From assembly GCA_029378245.1 (NCBI GenBank), contig JARKIF010000013.1, positions 1,240,001-1,304,000 of the forward strand: a stretch of DNA of 64,000 nt. Reading direction: 5' to 3'. This DNA comes from Roridomyces roridus. Taxonomy: Eukaryota; Basidiomycota; Agaricomycetes; Agaricales; Mycenaceae. Shown here in pieces: positions 19,034 through 30,564 of this stretch (the first letter of the stretch is position 1; each line of letters starts with the position of its first letter). Below the pieces are notes generated by a model, which worked only from the letters and a program-made list of their open reading frames with translations, did not search any database and had not been told where the DNA came from. The position numbers and the translations under genes were made by a program.

Positions 19034-20269
19034 TCAATACAAACTGATGAATCGCTCATCCATACCTCGCTCATAATCGTCCAAGTACTTTGACAGAAGG
19101 CGTACCATCCTGCTAGGGTTCTCCAAAGCCTTCTTGTACTCCACCGGTCCATCAAAATCCGTCTCTCCAGGTGCGCAGGGACGGAAGTGACCATTATTGT
19201 TGCAAAACTTGTACAACGGAGTGCGACTACCGTCCGGGTTGAGCCGGCCAATGACGTTCTCCCCGCCCTTGAGACCGGAAAGCATTCGATGCTGGCGTGC
19301 GGTGTAGTCGGCGAGCACTGCCGGGGCCTCGGCGGATTCCAAATCGGCGTCGGAGATGTTGCGCGGAAGGGGCCAAAAGGATGCGTGGAAGTGAGTGACG
19401 CCACGATTAACGTGTGGGACGTAGCGGCTGAGGTCAAAGCCGGGCGGCAGAACATACTCTGCGACGTCTGAGCACGGGAAAGACCACAGCTGCACTCTGG
19501 ACTGTTCGCCGTCCGGGAACTTGCAAAAACCAACGAAGATCTTGAAAACCTTCTTGCCTTTCTTCTTGAGAGCGTCCACGGCTGTTGCCGAATCTTTATA
19601 CGGCCCTTGCTGCCACGTTTGTCCCAAAGCATCGGCATCGCTGACGTCTCTCTGAAGCAGCACCACGCGATCAATGAAGAAGGTCCGATTCTCGTACTTG
19701 GACCCAGCATGCTCTTCGGAGACGGAAATCAAAAGGGCGATATTGAAGTTGGCTGCGACTTTCGGGTCGTTCTTCAGAGCCGCAGATGCGATGAGACGGT
19801 GGTTCGCCACGTTGAGAAAGTTCCTGCAGGCGATTCAGCAGACCGAAGGCGCGATATAAACGAGCTACCATTCGTTAAGTTTTGCTTGCCAATCGAGCTT
19901 CGGATCGTTGATAGTGCTGGAGGATGAGCGTTATGAGGGACGCGTAATCGAGACACCACTTACCCAGGACCCAAGGATTTAGCAAACACGCTTGAGAGCT
20001 TCCTATTCGCCTCGAAAAGGTGACACTGGTGTTTGTGGCTTTCGCCCCAATCCTTCTTCTGGCATTCTTTCTGTGGGAGGGTCAGCATGGGCCGTGAGTA
20101 GTCTACGACGACGCACGGAGCAGTACTTGGATAGGAGGCATCCAGCGCAAGAAAGAAGCTGCTTCTTGCCGCGCAAAGAGGACTCGGGACGACCACACGA
20201 GTCGCACTCTGGCTCCCATGCATGCCACACGGTCTCGTTCCCTTCCCAAATATCGGTGTCTTTGGCCAT
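19034..20269 (-). CDS. MYND-type zinc finger protein
   Basis: Four exons: 20269-20117, 20070-19964, 19916-19869 and 19823-19034, with introns of 46, 47 and 45 bp, give 365 residues in frame. The N-terminus reads MAKDTDIWEGNE. A MYND finger spans the first intron: CDSC, then CAGC, YCS, then KECQKKDW and HKHQC. The rest (AKLNEWNFLNVANHRLIASAA onward) is a conserved fungal region of unknown function, without a SET domain. MYND fingers bind proline-rich peptides, so a protein-interaction role is likely. Splice sites are canonical and every junction restores frame. Confidence 0.85.
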
Positions 20270-20630
20270 AGCGCAGCGCGAGCTCGAGGTAAAGGGAAAG
20301 GGAAAGGGAGGAGGACGAAGACGAAAAAGGCGGGCTTCTAAAATTTGGAAGGCACCGGATCGGCATTCGGCCGGACTCAGCCCGAAAGATTGAGTAATTT
20401 GTTGGTAATTCGCTCCTGTCGGCGTCCAGACCCCAAACTACTTGTCCTGAAGCCCTCGACCCGCTGGTACTTTTCTCGATCTCGAGAAGAGTCCGCCTCT
20501 GTCTTGGATTGAATATTCATGAGATGACGACGCCGAATCGGATTGATAGAACAATGCATCCCAGGCCGAGTTCGTAGTAAAGACCACTCCGCAAGTCAGA
20601 TACAGACGACCCAGCAGCGGATGGTCTGCC
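20270..20630. other. Intergenic between the MYND and DUF6533-type genes
   Basis: No gene was recognised. The sequence just past 20600 starts a repeat also seen at 18126-18210. Confidence 0.4.
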
Positions 20631-22450
20631 TCAGCTCTCAAAACCCAATATGCTTTGTGTCAATTGCGGGAGCTGCCCGTTCGATTCGGGAGGGGGGTCA
20701 TGGGTTCCCGTCGAGTGTGGCCAGTTTTTTCTCCGAATTGAACCCGTAAGTCTCCATCTTGTTGTCCAAGACATAAAATGAAGGGAGGCTACAATCGTTA
20801 AAAATAATTTACACACGACGCTTTTGAGAGTCATGAACGGTATCTTCATGGAAGGATAAGATGTGAGTAAGGAAAGTCCTGGATAGTTGGAAAGAATAGA
20901 GCAGACTGACCCTCGATCCCGATCCCGGAGCTCAATATCGTCTGCATCTACATCCCAATCTTCATCCCACTGCGTCGTCCGCCCCCCACTCCCCGTCGTC
21001 CCGCCCCTTGTCAAATACGTCGAGAACACACCGACGCCGCGGTCCGTGCCCCTGCTCGTCGTGAGGGTGCTCCCTGTGAAGCGCCCTTTGGAGGTGAGGA
21101 GTGCGGGGTCGCGGAGGTTGAGCATTAGGCGGGATATCATGATTGAGGAAACACTTCGTAGAGGTGAGCCGCGTGGATGGAAGCGAGGAGAGGACATACG
21201 CGTTCGTGAATGACGTGGGCATGCCCCGGACGTATGGCTGTAAACGGTGAGGCTAGGTGAGGGGGGTGAGTTGGAGCCTACGGGTGAAAGGACGAAGGTG
21301 AGGATGTTGCCGAGGTTGCAGAGGACGATCATGCTGTCGTGGTATGTCAAAGGCATGCAAATGAGGAGGAGGGATGGTGCACGAACGCAAAGTAGATAGC
21401 GCCTACGACACATCTGGTCAGCACGGAAATTTCAAGTCGAATTGAATCACACACCATCCCGGATAAGCACGTTGAGCATATCAAACCCACTGCCCTGCCG
21501 CCTGCTCAACCCGCGGTACAACGTCAAGAAGAATATCGCGCAGTCGAATACACCCATCCCGCCCCAGGCGGCGACCAGGCCGAGCGCTCTGTCGGGTAAG
21601 AAGATGTTAACATATGCCTCGGCTGGCAGGAAGCCGACGACGCGCACTGCGATTTGGTTACTGATGATGAACAACCGATGTATTGGTGGAGTGTGGGGAT
21701 GATCTCGTCCGAGGAGGAGCTGGGTCCGGCGACGACGGCCCACTAATTCATGTGCGTCAAGGAAGCTCCATCTCGGAGCTAGCTAGTGGGACCCACCACA
21801 CCGACGCCAATGACTGCCAGGGTGAGGAGAAGGAGGAATGTGAGGATGCGTTTATCGCGTTCGTAGAGCGCGTAGGTACGGAGGATCAGCATCACTGTCA
21901 TGGTGAGCGTGCAAGATTGTGTTGCGTGATAGAGCGCTCACGGCCGACTATCACTTGCGTTACGATGGCAAAGTATTGGTGGTAAGAGTGGAGACTGGAG
22001 CATCTGCGGGGACATCAGCTTGAGACTGCGGGTCGCGGAGGCAATTTACATCTGTGAACGAAATCGGTGAAGCCGATCAGGGAAGCAAAGCAAGTAGACG
22101 CACTTGGATCTTGTGTGGCGTGCTCTCCGTGGTCCAGAAGTATTGGAACGCGACGAGGATGGTCCCAAAAACGTTGACGTATCTGTTCAGAAAGAACAGG
22201 ATCGTTGGCCAGCTCCATCCGTTCCACCAGTAGCGCTCCACTTCAGCGCCCAACGTCAGGAAGTAGTCATAGTACAGCAGCGCTGAAAATCGCCATTAGA
22301 GCCTCAGCGAGCCGTAAAGGATGAAGTTTACTGAATGAGACGAGATTGATGTAGTAATTCGAGTTGCTGGGGCCCAGAGGATGAGCGGATATGCAGGCTC
22401 AGTCAAGGCACGACACACATTTGGTGCTGGAGGTCGACGGCGCTGCTCAT
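20631..22450 (-). CDS. DUF6533-type seven-helix membrane protein
   Basis: The start ATG is 22450-22448 (MSSAVDLQHQ). Exon 1 (22450-22419) and exon 2 (22366-22332) join through 52- and 49-bp introns to exon 3 (22282-22093). Together they read NSNYYINLVSFTLLYYDYFLTL and GWSWPTILFFLNRYVN, the DUF6533 signature. Later exons give SYHQYFAIVTQVIVG, LMLILRTYALYERDKR, GLVAAWGGMGVFDC, MIVLCNLGNILTFVLS and a polar C-terminal tail. About seven hydrophobic helices result, a family abundant in Agaricomycetes and of unknown function. Two junctions are awkward: one after HKIQ (near 22092-21998) and one in the loop before RALGLVAAW (near 21660-21590). The stop at 20631 follows repeat sequence, so the true end may be earlier. 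Confidence 0.75.
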
Positions 22451-24460
22451 CGAGTCGTAAGCATGAGCCCCGACTTTTCCTGCAGCTGGACGATGGGAGA
22501 AGGCAAGAGACAGCTTGAGAACGCCGGCTGGGAAATAAGCGCGAGTCAATTTGATGCAGATCAGCGTCACGCGTGGTGCCTGATTGGCTTCGGCAATTAC
22601 CAAATACGGCTCCCGAGTCTGTTGACTGTGGCCGTCTATTAGTCCCGAGAAAGACATTTCTACTTTGCACGGCTAAAGACGCACCACGATTGAGCGGCAG
22701 AGGGAACTCGGAGAGCAGTGGGCCCAAAAAGTCTTGGCCGGCGCCCGGTTGCATTCGGAGGGTCTTAGCGAACAAAACGCGTTTCAGGTACGCGTGGTAC
22801 CATGACAGTTAGGGGTCACCGCCCGCCGACGACGTGTTGAAGGAGCTTGAAGGTGGGTTGGATCCGGAGGAGACTCGAGAAACAAGAAAGAAAGAAAGAA
22901 AACGGACGCGGATGTAATGACTTCCCAGCTCAACCAAGGTCGGGGCACGAGTCGAACGGGCTTCCGAAGTTCGAGCGGTCCTTGTGAACAAATGCTTAGC
23001 AAATATGGTTGAATGGCCGTTGAACTCGGTGCTTGAGGTGATTGGAAAATTGGAAACAGAAAATATTTGAACCAGGAAATGTACATCAGCACAGTCGAGC
23101 CTAGCCTGTCATTCGTTGGACTGTAGTATAAGGCTGATAAATTGTTGAAGTAGTAGACCCGGGTTACTTTTACGGTTGTCAAAATTCCAGCTTCAAATAT
23201 TGTAGACAATGGATCCGGACGAAAGTGGCAAAAGGATGGAGAAGCTGCTTGGTTGAATGCGACACCCGAATCGATCGGGCTCGGAAGCTCTTTGGACGCT
23301 CCTCGGTGCAAAGGTCCTTTACTCAAGTCGGTGACGGAGTCACAAAGAAAATTGGAAGCGTCCGCACAGTCGGGTTTTCCTGTCAGTTGTTTGAGTACGA
23401 GCTCAAGTGTGCAAGGTACCAAATGCCTAGTTCAACCAAGAAAATGGTAGGAAGATGGACGAAGAGTCTCCTCCGAATCGGACGGGCGTTTGTAACTCGG
23501 CAGAGGGCAAGAGAAGTGGTACCTGCGAGCGGTCAGTGCAATTGCAAGTGAGGGTCCGGTATATGTGGTTGACCTGGCTGTTGCAGTCTGGTCGGACGAA
23601 GAAAAAAGCCATACATAACACCATGGTAAGGACTCTTCCCCGAATTGAACGGGCGTTTGAAATTTGGGAGAGTGCAGTGGCAGGAGCTGGTGTGAGAGAC
23701 CGGCACAAGTGGATTTGCTACCAAGCTGAATATGATGTACCTTCGAGCGCTCGAGATTCAGTTCGACCTACCACGGACATGTACAGAGTGCGGAAGAGTA
23801 GAGAAACAAAATGATTGCACAAGCAAGTACTTGAAGTGCCCGAATCGAACGGGCATCTCACGCTTTGTCACGATATTGTAAGTACACATATGCAAGTAGG
23901 GCCCAGCGAACGTGGTTAACCTGTTTGTTGAGGACAAGGTACAGTCTTACAGAGCAGTTCAAGTCGAAAAAAATTGAACATTTGTCAGTCAAGAAGTTTA
24001 TCAACCAAGTATGATTTAGACTGGGCTTGTGCGCATCAGCCGAATCTCTAGTAAATAGTTCAATGAAGAAGACGAAAGAAAAAGAAGCAATACACCACAC
24101 TCGACAAGGACTCTTCCCCGAATCGAACGGGCGTTTGAAACTCAGCATGCAAGTCACGAGAGTGCAGAGGAAGTTGGTGTGAAAGGCTGACGGTGGCTGT
24201 TCGTTATCGAGTGTCTTTAGGCAGTAGAATCCAAGTCCGTGGCTCCAGCAGACATCAAGCACTATTAGGCGAGTCGACAACATCTTTTTTGTTGCAATCG
24301 GGGCGTCCTTTATTCCGACTGTTTAGAAAAATGCAGAACCATACACGCGCGGGCCTATAGCCTGTCTATTATTGGGGCCTAAGTAATTTGAATTGCTCAA
24401 TGCATAATAAAACACACCTTCCTCCTCTCAAAAAACATTGCCACAACCCTCAAAACCCAG
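22451..24460. repeat. Repeat-rich gap with T-arm-like hairpin motifs
   Basis: No gene is supported. Motifs of the type CCCGTTCGATTCGGG (minus strand) occur near 22943, 23263, 23471, 23637, 23836 and 24115, with relatives near 14501, 17941, 18197, 20674 and 20731. Larger similar units surround some of them: 23560-23720 resembles 24040-24200, and a segment like GTGGTTGACCTG recurs near 23563 and 23910. The core looks like the T-arm (box B) of a tRNA, but no complete cloverleaf was found. These may be tRNA-derived SINE remnants. Confidence 0.55.
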
Positions 24461-25634
24461 TCAACCTTCCACCAAACGAACGACTCTCTGCAAAGCGAAA
24501 CCCAGTCTCGCAACCACGAGCGACTCGAACTTCTGCTTCTCGAAAACCGTCACTTGACTCCATCTGCCGCGGAACTCGAGCGACTGGAGTCCATTGAAAT
24601 GCTCCTTCTCCAACGCCGCAATGAGGCTGCCCACTGGGCGCTCGGCCTCTGACTCTAGATCTGAATCGCCGCGTCGCGAAGACGGAGGGACGAGGCGCCT
24701 CAGAAGATGGGGCAGAACGGGGGAGATTTGAACGTCTGCAGTCTTGGGGCCCGAGTCCGGGTTGAGACTGGGCGGTAGGAATCTGCATAGACCGGCTACG
24801 TGAACGCTCACGAGGTTCTTGAGTGGCGCAAAGATAGTGTCAGGTTCTGTCCTGATAGATGGAAAAGAAAATGAAACAGACCTATCCACCACAAGCTGTC
24901 GTAGAATTCGAGCTTCAAATTACGTAGATGCGGGCCAGCGGTGGAGAACAGCTGCAAGACTGTCTCGATCGCTGCGTCTTTGATTTGAGACGCGTCGAGC
25001 GTCAAACTCTGTACATTATCTCTTGAAGCTACTCGCGGAACGACGGTTCCTCCAACAACCTCGAGGAACTGAGGATGACTTCGTCTAGGGCGGCGCGATG
25101 GGGAAGCATCGGCGCTAACACCGGTGGCAAGGACGGGGGTTCGTCACGTCTCAGGTCGCCGAGAGAAAGTCGCGTCAGGCCGGGGAAGCTGGGCAAAAGA
25201 TCGGATAGACGCTCATTGGGAGCGAAACTATAAGTGAACAGCTTGAGAGTGGTGATGTGAGCCAACGTTGGCCAGGTAGTGGGGAATTCAAAGAACGCAT
25301 CCAGACTGAGAGTGTGTAGCTGGACGAAATTGGGGAGGATGGCAATGAATTCGGCGAGGTCTGAGCTATGGAAATCGATCCGGAGATCCAGTGTACTCAT
25401 GGTGGAACAGAAAGTGTTGTGCGGGGAAGAGAGAAGGGGGGGGAGTCGGGGGAGGTCGGCGCCGAGGAAGAGCATGTCGTGATAAAGAATCGTCCTGCTC
25501 GTGAGGAGCCAGTCATGAGAGACAAGACTCAGAGCACTTTGGTCTTCCACATTCGATATGATCTTGTCTGGTGGAAGAACCGTGGCTGCATGACTGAGAT
25601 ATGGTGGACAGTGAGTGGACAGGGACATACACAT
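24461..25634 (-). CDS. F-box/LRR-like protein, four exons
   Basis: Exon 1 is only ATG plus one base (25634-25631). Exons 2-4 are 25585-25122, 25068-24890 and 24851-24461, with introns of 45, 53 and 38 bp. The result is 345 residues in frame. It begins MSTVLPPDKIISNVEDQSAL and continues SLVSHDWLLTSRTILYHDM, a short F-box-like start. LRR-like segments follow (LPNFVQLHTLSLDAFFEFP, HITTLKLFTYSF, VQSLTLDASQIKD). The 38-bp third intron is unusually short. The family suggests substrate recognition in an SCF complex. It belongs to a different F-box subgroup from the genes at 12.6 and 15.5 kb. Confidence 0.7.
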
Positions 25635-25748
25635 AACGATGTCGTTGGTCTCAATCAAGATGAAGGCAGGAGGATGATTTGATCATGACCAAATAGAAGC
25701 GAATACTAGGACACTGCCACTCCGCCAGGTCTTGAATCTTCTCCTCCA

Positions 25749-26788
25749 ATGCCTGCCATTCGTCGTGCTCGTCGCGAAGGGCGCGGCCACACCACCGCCC
25801 CGGGCCTCTCTGCACCCCCTCCGACGTTCCCCGCTCCCCCCACCTCCAAGCTCCCAACCCTCCCGGGTCTCCCTGCCTTCCTGACCTCAAGCAACAACGA
25901 AAGCACTGGCGGTACCCGTGGCTACAGCACCGAAACCACCCCTCTCTTCCTTCGACGCCCGAAGCGCAGCTCTGTCGCCGACGATCTTATCCAACACGGT
26001 CGCGACGCCTCACAGCTCTTGGGCGACATCAGTAACTCACTCGGTGGAAACGGCGGGAGCGGTGGCGTCCCAGGTCCATGGGAGACGCTACAGCTCGTCG
26101 CCACCAGCGCTGCACTTGTCTTTGATACGGTGGGGAGCGTGCGGGCGAATAAGACCCAGTGCCTCCAGTTGCTTGAGCGCGTGCACCAAATTGTACGGAC
26201 GCTGATTAACCTCCTGGGCGATGTGAATGCGCATGCTGAGTTTAGGCCGCATACTGGGGGTGGCATGAGGCCGATTATGCTCAGGGCGGTGGATCAGTTT
26301 CTCGAGTGTGTCCTCTTCTCTTCTCTTTCTATATCTTTTTTTTGCTCACGGCAACCCCAGGACTCTCGTGACGCTACATCGTGTCCTCCAGGAGCAATCC
26401 ACGCACGGCCTCCTCACCCGCATCTTGCGACACCTCGAGACGCGTGATCGTCTGGCTGAATGCGGCGAGGCCTTGCAGCAGGCACTTGATGTCTTTAACG
26501 TGCGTCCATCATTGCCTGCCTTTCGTCCCTCACCTATCCCTCTCCCCTCCGCTCTCTGCACCCCTGCCCCCGGCTCCTCGCACTAAAATATACTAACGAC
26601 GACCCCTACATCCACAGGTCCAAACGACTCTCATATCACATTCATCCCTGGGCTCGCTACGCCGGCAGGCAACGGTCCAGCACGAGGAGGTGCTGAGCGC
26701 GCTCAAGAAGAAGGGATGGGCTGTCGATCTCGCTTTGGCCTCCAAGGCGGCGGCGGGGGAGGAGGAGCAGAAGGTGGAGGGAATTTGA
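25749..26788 (+). CDS. Stand-alone MLKL-like four-helix-bundle domain protein
   Basis: Three exons (25749-26305, 26361-26499, 26618-26788; introns of 55 and 118 bp) give 288 residues. A Pro-rich N-terminus is followed by a helical region: GPWETLQLVATSAALVFDTV, VRANKTQCLQLLERVHQIV, MRPIMLRAVDQFLETLVTLH, QEQSTHGLLTRILRH and ALQQALDVFNVQTTL. This pattern matches, from memory, the 4HB/MLKL-like domain that often heads NLR-type or kinase proteins in Agaricomycetes, where it is thought to act in membrane targeting or regulated cell death. No NACHT, kinase or repeat domain follows; it ends GEEEQKVEGI. Assignment is by pattern, without a search. Confidence 0.65.
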
Positions 26789-28493
26789 AGGATGGGTGGC
26801 AAGCAGGCAAGGAGGGCGCGGGTGGGGGGTCTGCGTCCCACGCCCTGACTCGCGGGGCTAAAGCGCTGGTGTTCACCGACGAGCACTACGTCAGCTCGTT
26901 TCCGCGTACCTGCTCTCTTCCCTCCATGCCTCTGCCCTGCACCACCCTTCCGAAGGCCGCATAACGGATCTGGGCTTAGTCGCCCTCTTCCCCTGGCTCT
27001 GGCGAGCCATGGGCGTTCTGTGCTGGCTCTAGACCAGCAGTCTTGCCATTCCGACTTCTCCTACCATCAGATCGCAATCCATCGGCACATGTACAGCCGC
27101 GCTGCGTCTCCGGTCAGCTCATGCTGCGTCTTCTCGGGTCTGTCGTCAACCGCCCGCGCTCCTTCAGCTCGTCCTCCTTCGACTTCCGCACCTAGAGATG
27201 CAGCTGCGCGGGAGGGCCGTCCCTCGATGCTAAGCGCTGAGGTGACAAGGGAAGGGATCACCGCTGCCTGTGTCTGGGCTCTCTCCAGCCAAGATGGTAG
27301 CTGAGCCTCGTGGCACCCTTCGCTTCAGCCTCCGACCGTCGCCGGCTCTGTCTGTCGTCCTCCGGATACAGCCTGCAAAAAGCTGGGGCGAGCGCCGTCG
27401 CCCGTCCGTGATTCCCTTGCAATTGAATACGCAGCAGACCCTCATCCATCTGCTTGTTCGTCCGCCGATGCTATCTCACGCTGGGACCACCTTGCTTCAA
27501 GACATGAGACAGGCTCCTCGTCGTATAGCGGGGTCGGGTTCCCGTCCATGTCGTGGACGGTGCTACATGCTGGGTCGTGGGATGTGTGGAGGTGTAGCTC
27601 TCACCATGGCGGAGCCCGTACCTCGTCTTCCTTCACGCGTCGTATCCACACCGTCTGTGGGGTGCTTGACATCCCCGTGAGATAGATCACTCCGTCCGGC
27701 GGCGTGCGTGTGTATGCGGCAGTATGCCGCGCTTCGCTGGTCCTTTGGTAATCCGCTTGACGCGGGGAGGTCTTTGTGTACATACCGAGCCCCCCGTACG
27801 AATCTATTCTATCTATCCGATGTATATTTATCCAATTATCTGTCAAGCATTCCACTTCTACGATTGCTCTTTCCATCAATGGCCTCTTGCTTTTTCACTT
27901 TCGGAACTCGATTCCCGTTGATACAGATGCTCCGCTCAAGCTTCGTAAGTAAGTCGAGGCTCCGCGTCGATTCCGAGGCTAACAAACGTCGGAATGGTAA
28001 TAGGAATTTGTATGAAGGTGGGTGTCCGACTGCGCAATTGGGTGTCGCTTGCGTTTGGTAATCCCCTTGAACGCGCCCAGGTCTTTGTGTATTGGTGCGC
28101 ATAGGTCCCCTCCACACACCAATCTATTCTATCCGGCCGCGATCCACTTCTACAATTGCGCGACCTCGTCGATGGCCTCTTGCTTTTTCACTTTCGGAGT
28201 CGGATTCCCGTTGATAAAGAGGCTTCGTAAGTACCAGCTTCGTAAGTCGAGGCTCCGTGTTGATTCCGAGGTTGACAAGGACGGACGGTATGGATCTGTA
28301 TGCACCTTTCTTTGGGTGTCCGATAAGTTTGAAAGCGCTACATAGCTGCCTGCGGGCGGATAATAATGATTTCAATTCAATTCAAGAGCCGGAAGGTGCT
28401 TTCCGACTATTATAATAAAGAGGTGAGCCCGAGGAAGGTCAAGGCTGTTCCTTTCGAACCTTTTTTTCTTTCTACATTTCTGACTGCCTGGCC
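26789..28493. other. Intergenic ~1.7 kb containing a tandem duplication
   Basis: No gene is supported between the MLKL-like and RTA1-like genes. The first ~900 bp are GC-rich with several chance frames; the second part holds the duplication at 27733-28330. Confidence 0.5.
27733..28330. repeat. Tandem direct duplication, unit ~300 bp
   Basis: Sequence from about 27733 to 28030 reappears diverged at about 28045-28330. Shared landmarks in order are TTTGGTAATCC, AGGTCTTTGTGTA, AATCTATTCTATC, CCACTTCTAC, ATGGCCTCTTGC, TTTTTCACTTTCGGA, TTCCCGTTGATA, GAGGCTCCG and GGGTGTCCGA. Confidence 0.75.
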
Positions 28494-29670
28494 ATGTCTT
28501 CGAATTCTACTGGTGAGTCCGACGGCACTCACTCATATCATCTCATATATCATCGATTGATTCAGTGGATTCTCCCTCGGAAGGTGTTGCGTTCAACTAT
28601 GGCTACGTACCGCACGAATACGTGGCCATAATCTTCGTCGTACTGTTTGGTATCAGCACCCGTACGCTTTCTTCAAGTTCTTCCAAATCCCCGCATCTCT
28701 CTCATTCTTTGATATAATTCATTTAGTTCTTCATCTCGGGCAAGCAATCTACTACCGCCTGTGGTGGCTGCTCCCCACCGCATGCTTGTGCGGTGTCGGA
28801 GAAATCATCGGCTGGAGCGGGAGGTTGTGGAGTGCACTCACGCCTGATCAAGCGCTCAATAATCCGTACATGATGCAAATTACGACGACGATTCTTGCGC
28901 CTACTCCTGTACGTGGTTCTGCTACCGTAGATCTTGAGGTTGAGACGTTGACAGCTTATTGCGGTGAATTTCATCCTACTTTCGAAGGTTGCGAGTCGCT
29001 TGGGACCTTGCTATGCACGACTGACGCCCCGTTGGTGTATGTTTCACAACACCCTTTGCTACTACTTGGTGTCTGATCGATTATACAGATACAATTATTT
29101 TCACCTCTTTCGTGAGGCAGCCTATTCGTGCGCACACAAGTAGGAAACACTGACGCCCGACGCCCGAACTTGCAGGACATCTTCGCTCTAGTCATCCAAG
29201 GCGCCGGTGGCGGAATCGCATCTGCCGCCAACACGGATTCCCGCGCCCAACTAGGCGCGGATATCATGCTCGCGGGCATTGTACTGCAATTCGTCTTCAT
29301 AATAGCCTACATCTTCCTCGCTTTGGATCTGTTCTGGCACTATAGTAATGACGTCCCCGTACGCGGCACCGCACGGGAGCGCGGCCTCTTTGACACCAAG
29401 TTGCAAACTCTGGTTACAGCGCTAGGGTTCTCCACCACCGTCCTATTCATTCGCGCTGTTTATCGGATTATCGAGCTTTCGGGGGGTTGGAATGGAAGGA
29501 TCATTCATACGGAGGTTTATTTCAATGTGTTGGACGGGGGGATGGTGGTGCTTGCGATCTTTTCTGTTAACATTGCACATCCGGGACGCCTACTTGGGGT
29601 CGAGAAGACGTCGGACGAGGAGGGTAGTACGGGTACATTGATGCAACAGAATGTTCTAGTTCTCGAGTAA
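28494..29670 (+). CDS. RTA1-like seven-transmembrane protein
   Basis: Six exons: 28494-28512, 28566-28661, 28737-28908, 28955-29036, 29089-29111 and 29175-29670. They give 295 residues in frame. Helices include VAIIFVVLFGISTLLHLG, LWWLLPTACLCGVGEIIGW, LIAVNFILLSKVASRLG, YTIIFTSFDIFALVIQGAGG, DIMLAGIVLQFVFIIAYIF and TEVYFNVLDGGMVVLAIFSV. The motifs GEIIGWSGR, QGAGGGIA and RAVYRIIEL(S)GG are RTA1-family hallmarks. These fungal proteins are linked to lipid translocation and resistance to toxic compounds (RTA1, RSB1); the substrate here is unknown. The 23-nt fifth exon is in phase. Confidence 0.9.
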
Positions 29671-29682
29671 ATAAGTACAATC

Positions 29683-30519
29683 TCACCAAGGATACTCCCC
29701 GTCCTTGTGGACAAAGATCGCCGTCTTTCCATCCTTCGTCAGCGCCTCCTTGACAATAACTTTGCACCCATCCGCAGGGCTTCCCCCAGCCTCCATGTAG
29801 TTGTTCAGATTCGTCGCATTCAGCCCGGGGCAGATCGAAATCACGCGAATCCCCGAAGCTTTCTGCTCCTCATCGAGCGCCCACTGCACCGTGAGCGAGT
29901 TGAGCGCGGCTTTGGAGGAGCTGTAGTACAGGTACGTCGGGGGGAGGACTGCGGGGCGTTTGGTGAAGAGCGTGTTGGAGCCGAGGCCAGAGGAGACGTT
30001 TAGGATCGAGCCGCCTTTTGGGATGAGGTGGAGGAAGGCGTCTTTGAGTCGGGCAACACCGAGCACGTTGGTGGCGTAGATGGCTTCGGGTGCGCCGGCT
30101 GCGATTGCGGCGCTGTGGAGTTGCGGTGAGTGTGCAGTAAATGGAGGTTGAAGAGGGTGAGCGCACTTGTTGACCAAGACATCTAACGCCGAGAGATTCT
30201 TCTCCTTCAGCGTCTTGGCAACGACGTCGTGTGCGTTCTGGATAGAAGTCGCGTCGGTGATATCGAGTTGGACCGGGATGACCGTCGATGAAGAGTGAAT
30301 ATCTGATGCGAATTTAGCGAGGGCCTCCTCTGCTGAAGCCAGTTTGCGGGATCCTGCCGATAGGAGATAGATAAGACATCGTTTCGTTTCGAGCAAGTAT
30401 TTGAGCGTGAGCACACCCATGAAGACGAGGACGTCAGGCGTCGCAGCCAACTGGTGCACAGCGTGCATACCCAGTCCCTGGTTCGCTCCAGTAACAAAGA
30501 TGGTACGAGGGGAAAACAT
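29683..30519 (-). CDS. Short-chain dehydrogenase, copy A (intact)
   Basis: Three exons (30519-30417, 30353-30167, 30112-29683; introns of 63 and 54 bp) give 239 residues. The Rossmann motif TGANQGLG lies near the N-terminus (IFVTGANQGLGMHAV), NNAA follows the second intron, and the catalytic pair Ser (NVSSGLGS) and Tyr-x-x-x-Lys (YYSSSKAALNS) are present. The C-terminus is GKTAIFVHKDGEYPW. It is a classical NAD(P)-dependent oxidoreductase; substrate unknown. It is one of five copies sharing both intron positions. A TATA box lies ~40 bp upstream of the ATG. Confidence 0.9.
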   Translation of the reverse strand: MFSPRTIFVTGANQGLGMHAVHQLAATPDVLVFMGVLTLKYLLETKRCLIYLLSAGSRKLASAEEALAKFASDIHSSSTVIPVQLDITDATSIQNAHDVVAKTLKEKNLSALDVLVNKCAHPLQPPFTAHSPQLHSAAIAAGAPEAIYATNVLGVARLKDAFLHLIPKGGSILNVSSGLGSNTLFTKRPAVLPPTYLYYSSSKAALNSLTVQWALDEEQKASGIRVISICPGLNATNLNNYMEAGGSPADGCKVIVKEALTKDGKTAIFVHKDGEYPW

Positions 30520-30557
30520 TTGGTAGGTGAGAAGAGTGTGATCCCAGGACAACTCGG

Positions 30558-30564
30558 TTATATA
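30558..30564 (-). promoter_or_regulatory. TATA box of SDR copy A
   Basis: TATATAA on the minus strand, ~40 bp upstream of the ATG at 30519. The same element and spacing occur at copy C, and TATA-like boxes occur at D and E. Confidence 0.6.

Noticed and set aside
23836..23857. tRNA gene at the best GTTCGATT hairpin
   Set aside because: The T-arm pairs perfectly, but the downstream acceptor strand has no partner at the right distance and no D-arm or anticodon arm is present.
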